Assembly: GCA_030248295.1 (NCBI GenBank)
Contig: JASANH010000895.1
Coordinates: forward strand, 1 to 64,000
Direction: 5' to 3'
Origin: Mesodorylaimus sp. YZB2_4
Taxonomy: Eukaryota > Nematoda > Enoplea > Dorylaimida > Dorylaimidae
Length of the DNA: 64,000 nucleotides
This document shows positions 11,100-26,167 of this stretch, piece after piece. The notes under the pieces were generated by a model. The model saw only the letters and a list, made by a program, of their open reading frames with translations. It was not told where the DNA came from and searched no databases. Made by a program: the position numbers and the translations under genes. Position 1 is the first letter of the stretch. Each line of letters starts with the position of its first letter.

Positions 11100-11965
11100 A
11101 TCGCACAGTGCGATTCTAATGTTCTGGACATGACAGAGTGTGGCATGCAATGTTGTGACCGAGCCGGAGTTGTACGCGATGCTCATTCAAGTACAAGTCG
11201 GAGCTCTATTCTCTGGTCTGAATAGTAGGTGAATTTTATTTTTGGAAGGATAAGTAAATTTTGCTAGTTGATTGCCGCGGACAGGGAGCTGGCAAACCCG
11301 AGTGAAAGTGAAATTTAATGCCTAAAATCCTCGCAGGTCCGTGTGAAATTCTTTTACCCAATTGCTGACCAATATGATTGCACAAGATCGCTATAACACA
11401 AGGAGAAGGCATGGCTAGTGCAGCAGGTCTGGATTGATTAAGCTGCTGCAACAGGCCATTCTCCGATGACCTTTCCTGCTGGGGACCAGACTGCACCAGG
11501 TGGCTTGGTCTGCTGAAGCGTGCTTCCTGTCGGTGTCCGACCCAGAGGAGGCAACATTCTTTCCCTGAGTCACCCGATTCTTGGGGCCGATGATGAAATC
11601 TTGTACTGGACGGAACCCCCATCCCTTTGCGTATGGCCCAGAGAAAACTATTTTTCACAGGTTCTATTGGAGACTCACTTCAGCCTAAGAGTACGATATC
11701 ATAGTTCTGACGTATAAAAAAACATTCATTTCTTATGGACCGCAGCAGTGGCCAAGTAGACCTGGCGTTGCAAGAACAGAAAACAATTCACGCGCAATGT
11801 GGTGAATGGGAAACATGCTATCATGCGAGCTGTGCTCGAAATCAATGAAGATCTGAAACTCGTCAACCTACCGCTCTTATTTACGATACCAGTATGCATA
11901 TATACAGCCGACTCATCCAAGGTCATCTCCTCAAACACCAACAATCCTATCGGGTCTGTGCACCT
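11100..11965. other. Intergenic region after the ZIP gene
   Basis: No recognisable gene. A 140-codon minus frame at 11236-11658 has no domain, signal peptide or neighbour homology, and I do not call it. Confidence 0.5.
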
Positions 11966-12290
11966 TCACATGTACCTGTACAGGGCGTCTGAGCTTGCCA
12001 CTGTGCTTTTGCAAATCACGTGCTTCTGCTTCGGGTAGATAGGCCCGTACTTGTAAGCCTTGAGGACCATGCAAGGCGGAGGACGAGCCACGTCGGGTCC
12101 TGAGTCATTCCCTTCAGTGAAGTAAATACATCTCGGACTGTTCAAGTCGTGCGGCTCCCCGTAGAAAGTGCACCAGTCCTCGCCTCTGACCCAACGCCAA
12201 AAGCTTCTCCGACCACCGCCCACCACTCGAGCTCTCATGAAGAAGTTGCCGTGCGATGACCATGGATTTCGTGGTGGCCAAGGGGGCTGA
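11966..12290 (-). CDS. Unrecognised small Cys-containing protein, copy A (C-terminal exon)
   Basis: Coding exon on the minus strand, beginning at an acceptor ending TTTCAG near 12291 and ending at the stop at 11966. It holds about 107 codons. Its core is VVGGGRRSFWRWVRGEDWC, then FYGEPHDLNSPRCIYF, then MVLKAYKYGPIYPKQKHVIC. The core matches the plus-strand frame at 14527-14808 at many positions (VVGGGRR, W-R-W, ED-x-C, FYG-x-PHD-x-NSP, C-x-YF), so the two are inverted duplicates. Four cysteines in the conserved part suggest an extracellular disulfide-bonded protein. The upstream exon, presumably with a signal peptide, was not located. I know no family with this motif. Confidence 0.6.
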
Positions 12291-12391
12291 AACAAGACGT
12301 CATAGTGTCGCGGATGCTTGATCAGAGGTGCTTGCAAGACCCGACAGGAATCACGAAGGAGACCCCGAATGAGCGAAGACTCCCCTGGCAT

Positions 12392-14315
12392 ACACTCTAA
12401 CCAATTGGAGACATCTTCATCCGGGGGTGGGGGCCTCAGTGCGACGAAATGGGGTAAAAGAGTTTAACATTTTGTTGCAGGCCATTAAGCGTAAGCTATG
12501 CCTACCTCTGCTTCTTCCGGTAACGAGCAACACCCGCAAATGCATACGACTAAAAAGAGGCACGCAAAAACGCCAGCGTCAGCAAGCTCGCACCGATCCA
12601 AATAGGTGGATACTCTCGGGCATGGTCAGACCGCGGACTGCCTTCCAATAAGAGCATACTGGGCTCTGGTCTAGGTGACCAGTCTTGACACTACTACCCC
12701 CCCCCCCCCCTACCGCGAACTACGATGACTAGCAGTAAGACTGGGGGCTCGATGGGAGTGTAAAGTGGGGGCGCGTACATCATAGTTCCTCTGCTTTGGT
12801 TCCGCAGCTACTCGTTTGTACTCATGACCAGGTTCGCCTCGTGGCTCAAAAGTCTCCTGGCGAAGGGTTTTTGAGGCAAAAGATGTCCGGCTACAGCGTC
12901 CGGTCGTGCAAACAAAGAAGTAGAGGCAACGACGAGGTCACTGGCTGCAAATTACGAAACTGTCAATTAGTTAGCCTCCCCGGAAATAAGTCGGGAGCCA
13001 AGATTTATAGGATTAACAATGCATTAGTGCGAATGGCCCCTCCTCTGGGTTCCTGTCGATTCTTGCCATCTTGGCACTTGAAATGAGTGTTCCTACTCCC
13101 ACACAAGTCGAGGGTTGCTCTTTCGAATGAAAATGATCGGAGCGATATTGCCATGCTAGGCCATGCCATTTTGGAGATGGCATCGTAGATGTAAGCCATG
13201 TAAAGATGCATGTGCAGTATGCACCCATGTATCCCACGCCACGTCCAATATCTGCTTACCCAGAGAACTTCACCAGCTTCAGAACTCAAGTCAGGATTGC
13301 AGGAGAATTCCTTTAATGGTCACAGTTTCCTGCCTTTTTTATCGAAAACATCACGGCAGTGTACATGGGATCTATGACACACACTGGACGGTATAACTAC
13401 CTCGGTTCTCTGAAAAACTACAGTACATATTTGAGGGGGAATATGGAAGGGAAAGACCTACGCGACGCAAAGGGCATAAGGTGGGATGGGCCATGCCAGG
13501 TGAGTTTTTTTAGAGTGCAGGGGGCCTGGAGGTCCAGTCAATGATCTCTGCCATGTGGGAGGAGTAGATAGCCACCGTCTATCACTCTACTACGGGAGAA
13601 ACCACCCGACAAACTATCTCCCCTGATTTCGTGGGGCTGAGCGTTCCACAGACTGAAATTAGAGATGGGCGTCCCATGTTGCCATGGACTCTGCCGCATG
13701 ACGACTGCGGTACTCAATTACCTGCCGATTCGAGGAGTTACAGGCAGGATAGATTACTCGTAGGACTATCGAATATGCGGGAGACGGACGGAATAAAACA
13801 GGTTGTGGTCGTGAGTTGAGATGACCAGGCAATCCTTGACCCCTAAATCACTGGTCCCTTGAGCACAGTAATTCTGTGCCCTCTTTTCCCGTCAGAATTG
13901 CCACAAGTTCGCACTGCACGCTGCCGGCTTGCTTTGCTGGACTCAACCAGTAATGGATAGGACTAGAAAAGGCAGGCTTGAGTCCCTTTTGAAGATCCAT
14001 GCCGTCCACAGTAATTTCTCGAAATGAAGAATAATTTGGACCGAAATCTTGCGCGTGTCCTATTTGACTACATACAAGCCTTGGGGCAGACCGTCTGAAT
14101 TTGCGGCTATTTCTATCCTCTGTACACTATAGCAACACAGTGGGTGCGTGCCTGCACATTACACTCTGCGCCAAGAGCAGGTTTGACACTCATGTCTATA
14201 CATTTCTCGTTGGACTCGCTCGAGCATCAGGCTCGCTTATTGAGTGGAGTATGGCCCCTTTATTGGAGGCCAGCATGTGGACTGACCATGCTGACGAATA
14301 TTCCTCAGTCTTAGT
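12392..14315. other. Region between the two inverted copies
   Basis: Only short frames without domains on either strand. A run of about 15 C lies at about 12699-12713. The missing first exon of copy A should lie here or be lost; no clear signal-peptide exon was found. Confidence 0.45.
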
Positions 14316-14808
14316 TTGGATCGGTGCAAGCTGCTGACAGTCGGCATTTTAGCATCCCTTCTGATCGCATTCGTTTGCGGCTGTTGCTCCTCACCAGCCG
14401 AAGTGATTGACGACTCGGAGAAGGTAAGACACGCTATGCTTATCACGTCCCTTGTTTGGACGTATCGCGCAGGTCCCAATCAACGTGCCAGTTCATTCTA
14501 CCACACAATGCCAACCTCTTTTTCAGCCCGAGGATTCCTTGGCCATCTCGAAATCGATAGGCGAAGACAGTTCGAAGGATAATGTCTTCTGCAATGACGT
14601 GGTAGGCGGTGGGAGGAGACATCGTTGGCGGTGGTTCGCAAGCGAGGACAGATGCAACTTTTATGGCATACCGCATGACCGCAACAGTCCAGATTGCCTT
14701 TACTTCTCTGAAGCGACGATCCTAGAAATAAGCCCGCCTGTCCCCCGCCCGGCATGGTCCTCAAGGCGTACAAGTATGGACCCATTTACCCGAAACAGAA
14801 GCATGTGA
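14316..14808 (+). CDS. Unrecognised small secreted-type protein, copy B
   Basis: Two exons, 14316-14423 and 14527-14808, about 129 residues. Exon 1 reads as a signal peptide: MDRC, then the hydrophobic stretch LLTVGILASLLIAFVCG. Exon 2 starts at a TTTCAG acceptor with Pro, exactly as in copy A, and carries VVGGGRRHRWRW, SEDRCNFYGIPHDRNSPDC and LYFSEA. After that the frame diverges from copy A. In the next frame the sequence again encodes MVLKAYKYGPIYPKQKHVI and ends FLFRYK at about 14861. The interval from GAAG to the shared ATGGTCCTC is 44 bases here and 45 in copy A, so one base is missing. It is therefore a recent pseudogene, a changed C-terminus, or a sequence error. Confidence 0.55.
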
Positions 14809-16312
14809 TCGGCAAGAGTACCGCCCAGCCCAACGCGGGGTTTTTGTTCAGATATAAATGACGACGTGCCTCGATCTGTCGACTGCTTGTGTTACTTGTC
14901 TCTTATTCGACTGAACTGCATTGGCTTTGACCGTATTTGAATGAACCATGACCACCAGTTTCAAATCACCGCACTCACCGTCCGCATACCACTGGCTTTC
15001 TTGTTCATGCCCTGCATTTTCTATTTCATCAAACACCTGAGACTTACGAGGGACAGATCGGTGAGGGCATATAGCCCATCCACTGCGAGTCCGCGGCATA
15101 CATTCCAGAAAACAATCGTTTATTCCAGCGGCGAGCACTCCAAACACGAAGACTCCCATTCACGCTTTCCATTACATACCACTCGACTATCCTAAAGGTG
15201 ATTATCAAAGCTGAACAATGCGCCTTGACTAAATCTATGAAACCAATACCAATTACGAATAGTGTCTAACATAGTCAAAATGAAGTCGTATCCTACCTAA
15301 ATATAAACAATAGCCATAGTCTTTATATGTCTCGAAAAAATCTAACATTCCACAAAACAACTAGCACACAATCCAACTTCACCAAAAAACCTCCCAACTC
15401 CCTCCTCAAGCTCAAAAAACACTGATCCTAACCATCGAAACCTCATCTGTCATTTTCGACTCTCCAAAAAATTTCATGTCCAATTATTTCCTTACGTAAC
15501 TCCAAATCCGAAACCCTACCAAAAAATTTCTTGAAACTACACTCTAGCACTTCCTCGTGCAAAATGAAAACTTCCTAATCCAAAGAAAAAGAAATTTCGT
15601 GTAAATTTTCATTCATCAACGCCTGATAAAAATCCAAAAATCGCCAGAAATTTTACAAAAGTTTCTCCTGTCCCAAAATATTCTGCGCTTTCTTACTCAT
15701 TCTATACTTTTAATTTTGTTTTGACTTCAAATGCCGCTCAGCATATCCCCACTCTGGCTCTGTTCTGTATAGCACCGGAGGAGACCCAGGACAGGACTCG
15801 GGGCAGACACCACACACTCAAGCAACAAGAAAAGGGCAACAACTAGCCAACTGACATTCACCAATTCTAAACAGTATTTCCTACACCTACACATCGAGTA
15901 ACCCGTCTATGAGCGCTTGGGATAACCTAATTCGACCTTTAGTTCCTGTGCCGTTCTCCAAACTGCCTGTTGATCGGCTGTTATCACAGGTCACTAAGCG
16001 CTAAGGTGCCAGTAACATTGGGAACTACAAGAACTAGAAATCTCGTACAAACTCACAATCTTTACATCAAAGGCAATTGTAAAAATACGAAAAATCTAAA
16101 CGTACAGCGATCAGTTGACGCCAGCGCCGCCTACAGGTCCAGAACTAGTGGCCACGGCCGCATGTGGTGCCTGAGGTTCAATTATCCCTGCCCTAAAACA
16201 GTCAGCACATCAATGCCAGCTGCACAGCTGCCACAATCGCTTACCGTGTGTTATCATCTGTCGGCTTCCCCGCATGCGCCACTGGGTGATGATTGGAAGG
16301 CGGACGTCGACG
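14809..16312. other. Intergenic region before the FAM120 gene 3' end
   Basis: From about 15200 to 15900 the sequence is AT-rich and C-strand biased (many CAAAA and CCAAC words) with no open frame of note. It may include 3' untranslated sequence of the minus-strand FAM120-like gene. No structured element seen. Confidence 0.45.
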
Positions 16313-19300
16313 CTAAGGAGCCAACAAACTGAGGCAATCATTTCCGCCCAAAGACTTCTTTCTTACCACATCCGGTACCCTGTCTCTGAATCTTAGGGCA
16401 TTGGCGGCTTGCGACGCGGCTATGGCCACGTTATTCGACCGAGCTAACGCAGCCGCAGCCATCGGCGAAGGAGCTTGCAAGGGTACGAATCCAATCGGGA
16501 ACATTCCAGCGCCAGCGTAAAATTCAGCAGGAAGATGCGGTCGCATTAAAGCCGGCATATTAAAACCAGCAGCAGCATTCGGAGGAGCAGGTGGCAGTCG
16601 AGTCGGTCCTGGTCCCACAGTTTGGGGCATCGGTCGGCCTGATAGATTCAAACGTGGCATCTACATACACAAGACAGCCATTAGGGTTGGGTCATCCACC
16701 GTCATCCTCGTATACGCCTACCTGGTTGAACTGCGGCGGCTGTGGTGGCCCGCGAACTTTATTCTTATCCGCACTACCGCCCCACTGGCCAACAACCACA
16801 CCCGCAATTTCCAACTGGCCACCACGGGTCAAAATTTCTCGACGACCTGCACAGAGCAGAACTGACATTTTGCACGATCAGTACCCCACACAACATACCA
16901 ATCATTCCTCTGCCACGACCAGACGCCGATGCTAAGCGATGCGCAAAATCCAATGGTAATGGACCCGGCCGGGGCTGCCCTTGGTGATACAGCGCAGGCA
17001 CGAGAGCCGGAGGCCGATTCGGCATTGGAATAACAATCGGCGGCGCATAGGTTAATTCGAGACCTTCGAGTACGGCTTGCCTCATTCGCTCAACTTGAGA
17101 TACCTGGTCGACCTAGAACACTAGCCCGGTGCATTTTCGAAACCCACCAACACTAACTGACTTACTTCTCCGTTACAAATTTCCAACAACGTCCGCTTCT
17201 TTTCTGCAATATCGAACTTCAACTGCAGCAGTTTGCCATCGAAAAACAGCCACGGGCAGCACATTACCCAGGGAATCGGGGCTCCGCAAGCGTCGTTGGC
17301 CAGTAAAGCGTGCTCGATACCTTGCATAAATAACTGGGCTAACTGAACACCGCGAGGTGTCAAAGTTCTGATCTGTAACAAGTTGAGAGTACATACGAAC
17401 TACACGTTACAGCCACCCTTCAGTCCAGCTTACCTGCAACTCCTGCAACGAGTTCGGATCCATCAACTGAGGCGACACGGCTTGAGCAAGGAATGAATCG
17501 AGCTCATGGCGTTGCAATATCCGCTGCGAGGAATACGCAACCATGTACCTAAACGGGACCTTATCACCAACTACACAGCCGGGCTCATCGACTCACCGTA
17601 AAACGCAGCACATAAGCAGCAAATGCTGTGGCACGTGCGACTGATCCAACATCAAATTCGTATCGGCTCCCAAACAACTCAGAAACGCTTTCAACCGTTT
17701 CTTCTTGTCTTCCGGTTGTTGACCGAACCACAGCCTTTGAACTGTAGGCACGCCTTTCCAAGGTAACGCCACTGCCTCCACCATGTCCGCTTGCTGATAG
17801 GGGTGTCGACGCGCGTTGCACACCCACTCCTTCACAAAGATCCTGGTCGCAGAATCTAAAGCACATACACATAGGCTGCTAGCTCAGGTGTCTCCAGGGC
17901 TTGCACTCACCTGCCGGATACTTGCCCGGTTCATCGCCCAATTTTGATTTGGTTGCCGTACCGCTACTCGAATTGCTCGCAGCATTGTTCAACTGCTGTC
18001 TAGTTGTCGTGCCCGTCCGTTGTTTCAAGAGAAATTGACGATGATTCAAATTGAAGAGAACAGCGTACACGTGCTGACGAACACCACGCCACAACTGCCA
18101 CCCGTATGGTAACTCGTTGCCTTCTTCCAAATGACACTCGATTTTGATTTCCGACTAAAATAAACACAATTTTAGCTTATTTGCCAATCCAATTGTCGCC
18201 TACCTTTGATAACACTTGATAAATCCAGCGCTGCATCAGCCCCTTCTGATGTCGATGAAAAGCCGTACGAAGGATTTCGGGCGGCACTTGAGGTATGAAA
18301 TGTTCGGCTGGTGTATCCTAAACAATGAATTCAAATACTCACAAGAGCACACGATTAATCATATATTGCCCACCTGTTTCACAGCAGATTTGGCAGCTTC
18401 GAAAGCAGCCGATGCAGCGCAAGGAATCGCTTCTTTCGCCATAGAGTTTGTCGTCGATTGAGCATTCTCAGGGGCTGCTGCTGTCGGTTCAGGCGGCGTC
18501 GTTCGCTCATTTGATATCGTCTCACAATCGCGTTCAGCCGAGGGACGAGCAACACTAGCTTCTTCGTTCACACCAGCCGCAGCAACACTAGTCGACTCGG
18601 ATACGCTCTGTGGATTCGCAGTTGACGAATCTTCGATGGAAGATCTTTCAAATTGCTTTTTGAAGGAATCTAAATCCTGAGCAGTCAACTGTCGAAGTTG
18701 GACAGCGGCTTGTTTAGTTTCCTAAAACAAGAAAAAATTCGCTTATAGATTATATATATATATAAAACAAGCACATGAATAAGGCTTACCTCGTCTTGCG
18801 AATCGGACGCAAATTGTTCCGCTTTTGCAGCAACACTCGCGTTAATATCTAAAATAAAGTTATCAAGACAATATAATGTAAATGAGAGCTGTGATGGTAC
18901 TTACTGGCAGGTTTCATAAACTTGAGAAAATGTTCCTTTGTACCATTCATATAATATTCCACCGAGCGAACAAACCGAGCCGTTTTATCTTTTTTGACTT
19001 TCTCGTCACCGATTTGGCGAAAAATGAACTGAGCGATAGCTGAAACGTCGTCGATCGATGACAAATTTCGAACGAAAGCCAAAATAGCATTGATCAACGG
19101 ATGGAAGTTTTCCTGAAAACAGCGGCTGCTTAGGACCTTGTTTGGCCGAGTGATTTCTCTGGAACGTACCCCGTTCGTTTTAGAAGTACCCAATAACTCC
19201 TCGTAGAAACACTTTAATTCGTCGGAAGGCAAAAGAAAATTACCTGAAATGTTTCTAATCTTTGCATCAATCATGAAATGACGTGAGCAACAGCTTACCC

Positions 19301-20391
19301 AATAAAGCAGCCAACAATGGAAATCGCTGAGGATGCAAATTCAGTTGTTTGGCCACTTCGTCCAAGATCAATTCTTTCGTTTCTAAACTGCCACGAAATG
19401 TCAGCTTTATTGCTTCAGCCGAGTAATAAGCTGGAGGATCGAAAAACGCGTATTCAATCCCTTCGACCAGCAAGGCGTCGTAATCGTGTTCCCGTAGAAA
19501 ACTCATGACCTAAATTAAATAAACACTTTGATGGGCATCGATCGATACGCGGCGCAAGTGAGATCTTACTTCCTGCATATGATCATCAACGCTTTGTACA
19601 ACCGGAATCATTAAATGTCGCAAAGCTAAGCGCTAAAACAGGCGAGAATGGTTGACTAATGCCAAGACGCACATGCAACAACTTACCAAACACGTCCGAA
19701 GTGCAGCGGGTGGCATCCACAAGACCTTCGGCGGTGGAGTGCATTTACGACGAATGTGCCGCATGACTTGAAAGACCTTCTCCAAATTGGATGCCTGAAG
19801 AACAACATAAGCGCGAAGTCATTTGCACTATGGCATTATGCCATCGGAATATTATTGCAAGACTAGTCGAGCAGAGTTGTGCCAAACGAGCACAAATCTG
19901 AGGCCGACTCACTTCTTCTTTCGCCCAATCTTTGAATCGTTTGTGTTCCATAGCGCCGTTGAAAAATACGACCACGCTGATATGATTTCCTTGCATTGTG
20001 GCCATTAGCAACTGCAGAAATTGCAACATTCGGTTCCATTGTCCACCGCAAGCCCAGTCGTTGAAAAAGCCGCCGTAAAGTCTAAAAGCAAAAGGTTTAA
20101 CCTCCTTTACAGAAACTACGAAATGCATACCCACCTATCCAAACAGCATTCGCCGTCGATCACTATGCACAGGTTACCCGGTGGTCGTAAATGCGGCTGG
20201 GGTATCTGAAGACAGATGAACCTTATACATAAAAAACAGAGCAACCAAAAGAGATGCAAATTCTTTACCGTCGGCAACAATCGCTTCGGATTGCGCGCTC
20301 CGATTCCTTGAGCCAATTTTAATAAATCGACATTGACAAATGCGCCCGGACATTTCTCTCGAATGAACTTTTCGAAATTCTCCACGCCCAT
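16313..20391 (-). CDS. FAM120A: FAM120A/Constitutive coactivator of PPAR-gamma-like protein, 18 exons
   Basis: Member of the FAM120 family, large RNA-binding scaffold proteins with an N-terminal XPG/PIN-like nuclease fold. Eighteen phase-consistent exons from 20269-20391 down to 16313-16660 give about 1019 residues (human FAM120A 1118). Blocks matching the family: MGVENFEKFIREKCPGAF, LYGGFFNDWACGGQWN, VVVFFNGAMEHKRFKDW, DDHMQEV, DYDALLVEGIEYAFF, DEVAKQLNLHPQRFPLLAALLG, PPEILRTAFHRHQKGLM, KEWV, VQRLWFG, VPQHLLLMCCVLRYM, TPRGVQLAQLFMQGIEHALL, NDACGAPIPWVMCCPWLFFDGKLLQ, MRQAVLEGL, GRGRG, GGQLEIAGVVVGQWGG. In the PIN fold the family lacks several catalytic acids. A low-complexity Ser/Thr/Ala/Glu linker (exon 18374-18721) separates the two conserved halves. 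The Ala/Pro-rich C-terminus replaces the longer RGG region of vertebrates. Confidence 0.93.
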
Positions 20392-20957
20392 TAGCCACAG
20401 CGATCCGTGAGAAGACTTCCTCACAATTATAAATAAATAAAAGCTATTTTATCAAACGCAACAAAAATTAGTGATCAAAAAACATAAAATCGGTTTCGTC
20501 ATAAAGATTTTTCTTTTAGCAGTGCATTCGCCGCTAGACTAGCAATAAGAAAATACACGAAAGAATTTCTACGATGGCCAAACCAAAACTTTTTCTTCCC
20601 AGCTGGGTTGCCTCCCCCACTTGCGCACTAATCGTTGAGACAGATGTGCTCTCTAGGAGGATAAGTTTCAGATTGACAGTGTAAAGTGAATAAAGTGTAA
20701 AATAGCACGAAAATAACAGTTTTACATGGCCATTTTCGAGCTGGCTGGTCATAAATAAGTTTTTTTTGTCCATGGACGCTAGTATTCTCCATTTTTCCTG
20801 TGTCTCTGGAAGATGTGGTAAAGTTGAGCTACAGCTGTTTTGGCCCATAGCTATCGAACCAGGCAGGGGGAAAGCTGGTGGAAGGCGACACCGCGACACC
20901 TCATCGAGTTCTTGTTCGATGAAGTCTTTCGAAATTGCATAAGATAGAGAGCTAGCG
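20392..20957. promoter_or_regulatory. Divergent intergenic region, FAM120A-like / MITOK
   Basis: About 566 bases separate the opposite start codons of the two genes, so both promoters should lie here. No TATA box or other element can be named with confidence. Confidence 0.4.
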
Positions 20958-22749
20958 ATGGCTGCTGCTCGCCGTGCATTGGCTAATGTATTTTCCTCCA
21001 TTGCGATTGTGACAACTGAAATTCCCATTCAGTCTTTCTTGCCCGTAGCGTTTGGCCTACAGCATCGACGATCCGTGGACGACTCTTATCGTCCCCATCG
21101 AATGCCCATGGCCGCCGGCAGCACGTGTCTCAATTGCCGATTATCTGCTATTCGGTCGTTGGGAATACAAAATAGTGGTTGGCTAGCAGCTTCTTCGACT
21201 CGACCTTTCTCGACAGTGACAAGTCCAAATGCCAGACCGGGAGAGAGTGGTTTGAGCAGTAGCTTCTGGAATATTATGCAGCGGTACGAAGATGTCATTG
21301 GATTGACCGATGTCAAAATGGCTCAACGTAGTGTCTTACAGGTAGGTATCCTTTGGTCTATGCTTGATTTTGTAGGCACTTGTGTAGTTTGGGGGGCAGC
21401 AAAAGTTTTCCAAGTCCGAAAGGTAGGGAAATGGACTGCGAACAATTGCATAGGAAAGTTACTTATGGTTTACCGAAGCGGAAGCGGGGACCTCTGTTGC
21501 GCGGAGCCTATGTCCCATTACTTCATTCGAAGGGTTTGAACGCTTTATTTTAATTTCTATGCTATTCCGAAAACTGTTAGACCGACTCGTGCGTGACTTG
21601 TGTCTGTTAGAATTAGAAACGAGAGATTCCTCAGGGGGAGCTCAAGGATCCTATCCTATCTTGAATCTTATATGGTAGTTTTACGCTATTTTTGACACAC
21701 GAGTGAGACTGGCCCTTCAAGGCTCTGCGTGCATTCTCTGTCTTATAAATCTCATTTGCAATACTTTTTCAGGCGGAACGTGATTTTGAGCGAATGCAGG
21801 ATGTTCGCCGCACCCAGCAAGACCAGATCCAACAAGTGCAACTTCAATTAAAAGAAATACACGCCGAACTGGACAAGACATCACGGGGCGAGGATCGGTA
21901 CCTGGATCTTCTTACGAGGGAGCATGCCATCATCAAACAAGAGAAGTCATTGGTGGCCGAGTTCAAGCGGTTGGAGAGGGCTGAGCGAGACTCGTTCAGT
22001 CTCTTATCAACTAGACTTCGAGAAAGCCACGAAAAGGAAAGAGAAAGGGCGGAACGGACCAAATATTGGTCGATAATCGGCAGTGCCATTGGTGCCTTGT
22101 TAGGAATCATCGGGACCACCGTCAATAATCGATTGCGTATTCGCGAGTTGAGGAGCATTGTTGAACAAGGTTCCGAACCTGGGCGAGTGCAAACTGTGAT
22201 TGGTCAGTTGTCGGATGTGGTCAGAACGCAGCAGCAACAAGTGGCTTCTTTTGTGGCTGACTTGAAGGTCAGTATGACTCACGCTATGATCAGGGTCCGG
22301 TCAGTCATCCAGATCATAGCATCACGCTGCTTGAATAGTCCAGTACTATCTTTGCATTTCAGGCAATGCTGAACAATAATAGATCGCAGTGGAGCTCGGG
22401 GGCGACGACTACGACTTTGGCCCACCGTACATCCAGCACATCCGAGCCCGAGCAATGGTTCTCGCCGCAACAAAGCACCCAAATCGTGCAGGCCATTCAA
22501 GAGCAAGAAAAGAAGATGGGGAATGAGATGCAAGAAATCAAGAAGTTGATCGCGGCCGAACACGGCTATTCGATGAAGCAGGACGGAACTATTGTTTATG
22601 TCGGTCCCGAAATGCAAGCCCTTCTTGATCAAACCGAGAAGAACATCGATTTGAAACTTAAAATCAATACCCTCGTGGCCGTGGTTGCCATTTACGGGGC
22701 GCTAGCTTTAACTCTTCCTTTAATCTACACCATCTTCAAAGGTGCATGA
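20958..22749 (+). CDS. CCDC51: Mitochondrial K-ATP channel pore, CCDC51/MITOK, 3 exons
   Basis: Exons 20958-21341, 21773-22267 and 22363-22749 join in phase to about 421 residues (human 411). The product is the inner-membrane pore subunit of the ATP-sensitive mitochondrial potassium channel, working with the ABC subunit ABCB8. Exon 1 encodes a basic, Arg/Ala/Ser-rich start consistent with a mitochondrial presequence and the conserved WNIMQRYEDVIGLTDV. Exon 2 holds the long coiled coil and the family signature RESHEKERERAERTKYWS, directly followed by the first membrane segment (IIGSAIGALLGIIGTTV). Exon 3 ends with a second segment (TLVAVVAIYGALALTLPLIY) and TIFKGA, as in the human protein (MLFKAS end). 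Strong match over the core; the Ser/Gln linker is poorly conserved. Confidence 0.93.
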
Positions 22750-23553
22750 TCCTCAGCCAGGTGAGACGTGTGCTATGTTGTGCCTCTTCTTTGCTGGTTA
22801 GCCCCATAGTCATACATTCAGGACATAGGCAATAAAATGCTTATTCGCTGCGCCCAGTTCGGGCATAAGAACGTGCTCGGTTTTGTGTAGTCGATATCGC
22901 CAGTCAAACACATCACGAACCGCCTTGTAGGGGCCCCATTCACTCGCCACACATTACGACCTGGTTCCTATCTCAAATGTGTGTCATTCTAGAATTTCTA
23001 TGCAACACGAGGCGTTCACTGACGTAACTTCATGCTAGACATGTCAGGTGACACGGCCTCCAGCTTTTCGCTATTGCTCCGAGAGGTCGGAAAAAAACTG
23101 GAATTTCAGAACAGCGAGGCGCAGTTTAGCTGACCCAGTTAGAAGTGTTGAGACGGCCTCTCATGCTGCACCCTCCACTCCGCCCCTGACACCCTCGAAA
23201 GTCGGCAGATCGTGCTGGATTCACGATACTACTTCCTCTTGTCACAGCTATTTCTCTAAGTATACACCCACCGCTCGTCGGTGTCGTATCAAGGCACCCC
23301 TGCACGTGATTTGCAAACACACATATATTTGGAGAACAAAGCAACTGCAGACGCATTTGGCCCAAAGAACGACAAAAAGCAAACCACTCGACAAATATAT
23401 TCGCTCCGTACAGCCCTGTACACGGCCCTCGAGTCCGCAGTGTGAAACGAAACGCGACCAAAATCACTCGTCATTGGCGTAGGATTACAAAGCACAGAAA
23501 ACTCGCAGCTGGAAGAAAATGAATTTGCACATGGTTCACTCGCTCGTCACCAC
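22750..23553. other. Intergenic region between MITOK and CSL
   Basis: Convergent 3' ends. A 144-codon plus frame at 23048-23482 has no domain or start context and is not called. Nothing else seen. Confidence 0.5.

Positions 23554-26167
<2,614 letters not shown>

Noticed and set aside
23048..23482. Plus frame of 144 codons between MITOK and CSL
   Set aside because: No recognisable motif, low-complexity Ser/Thr/Arg composition and no splice context.
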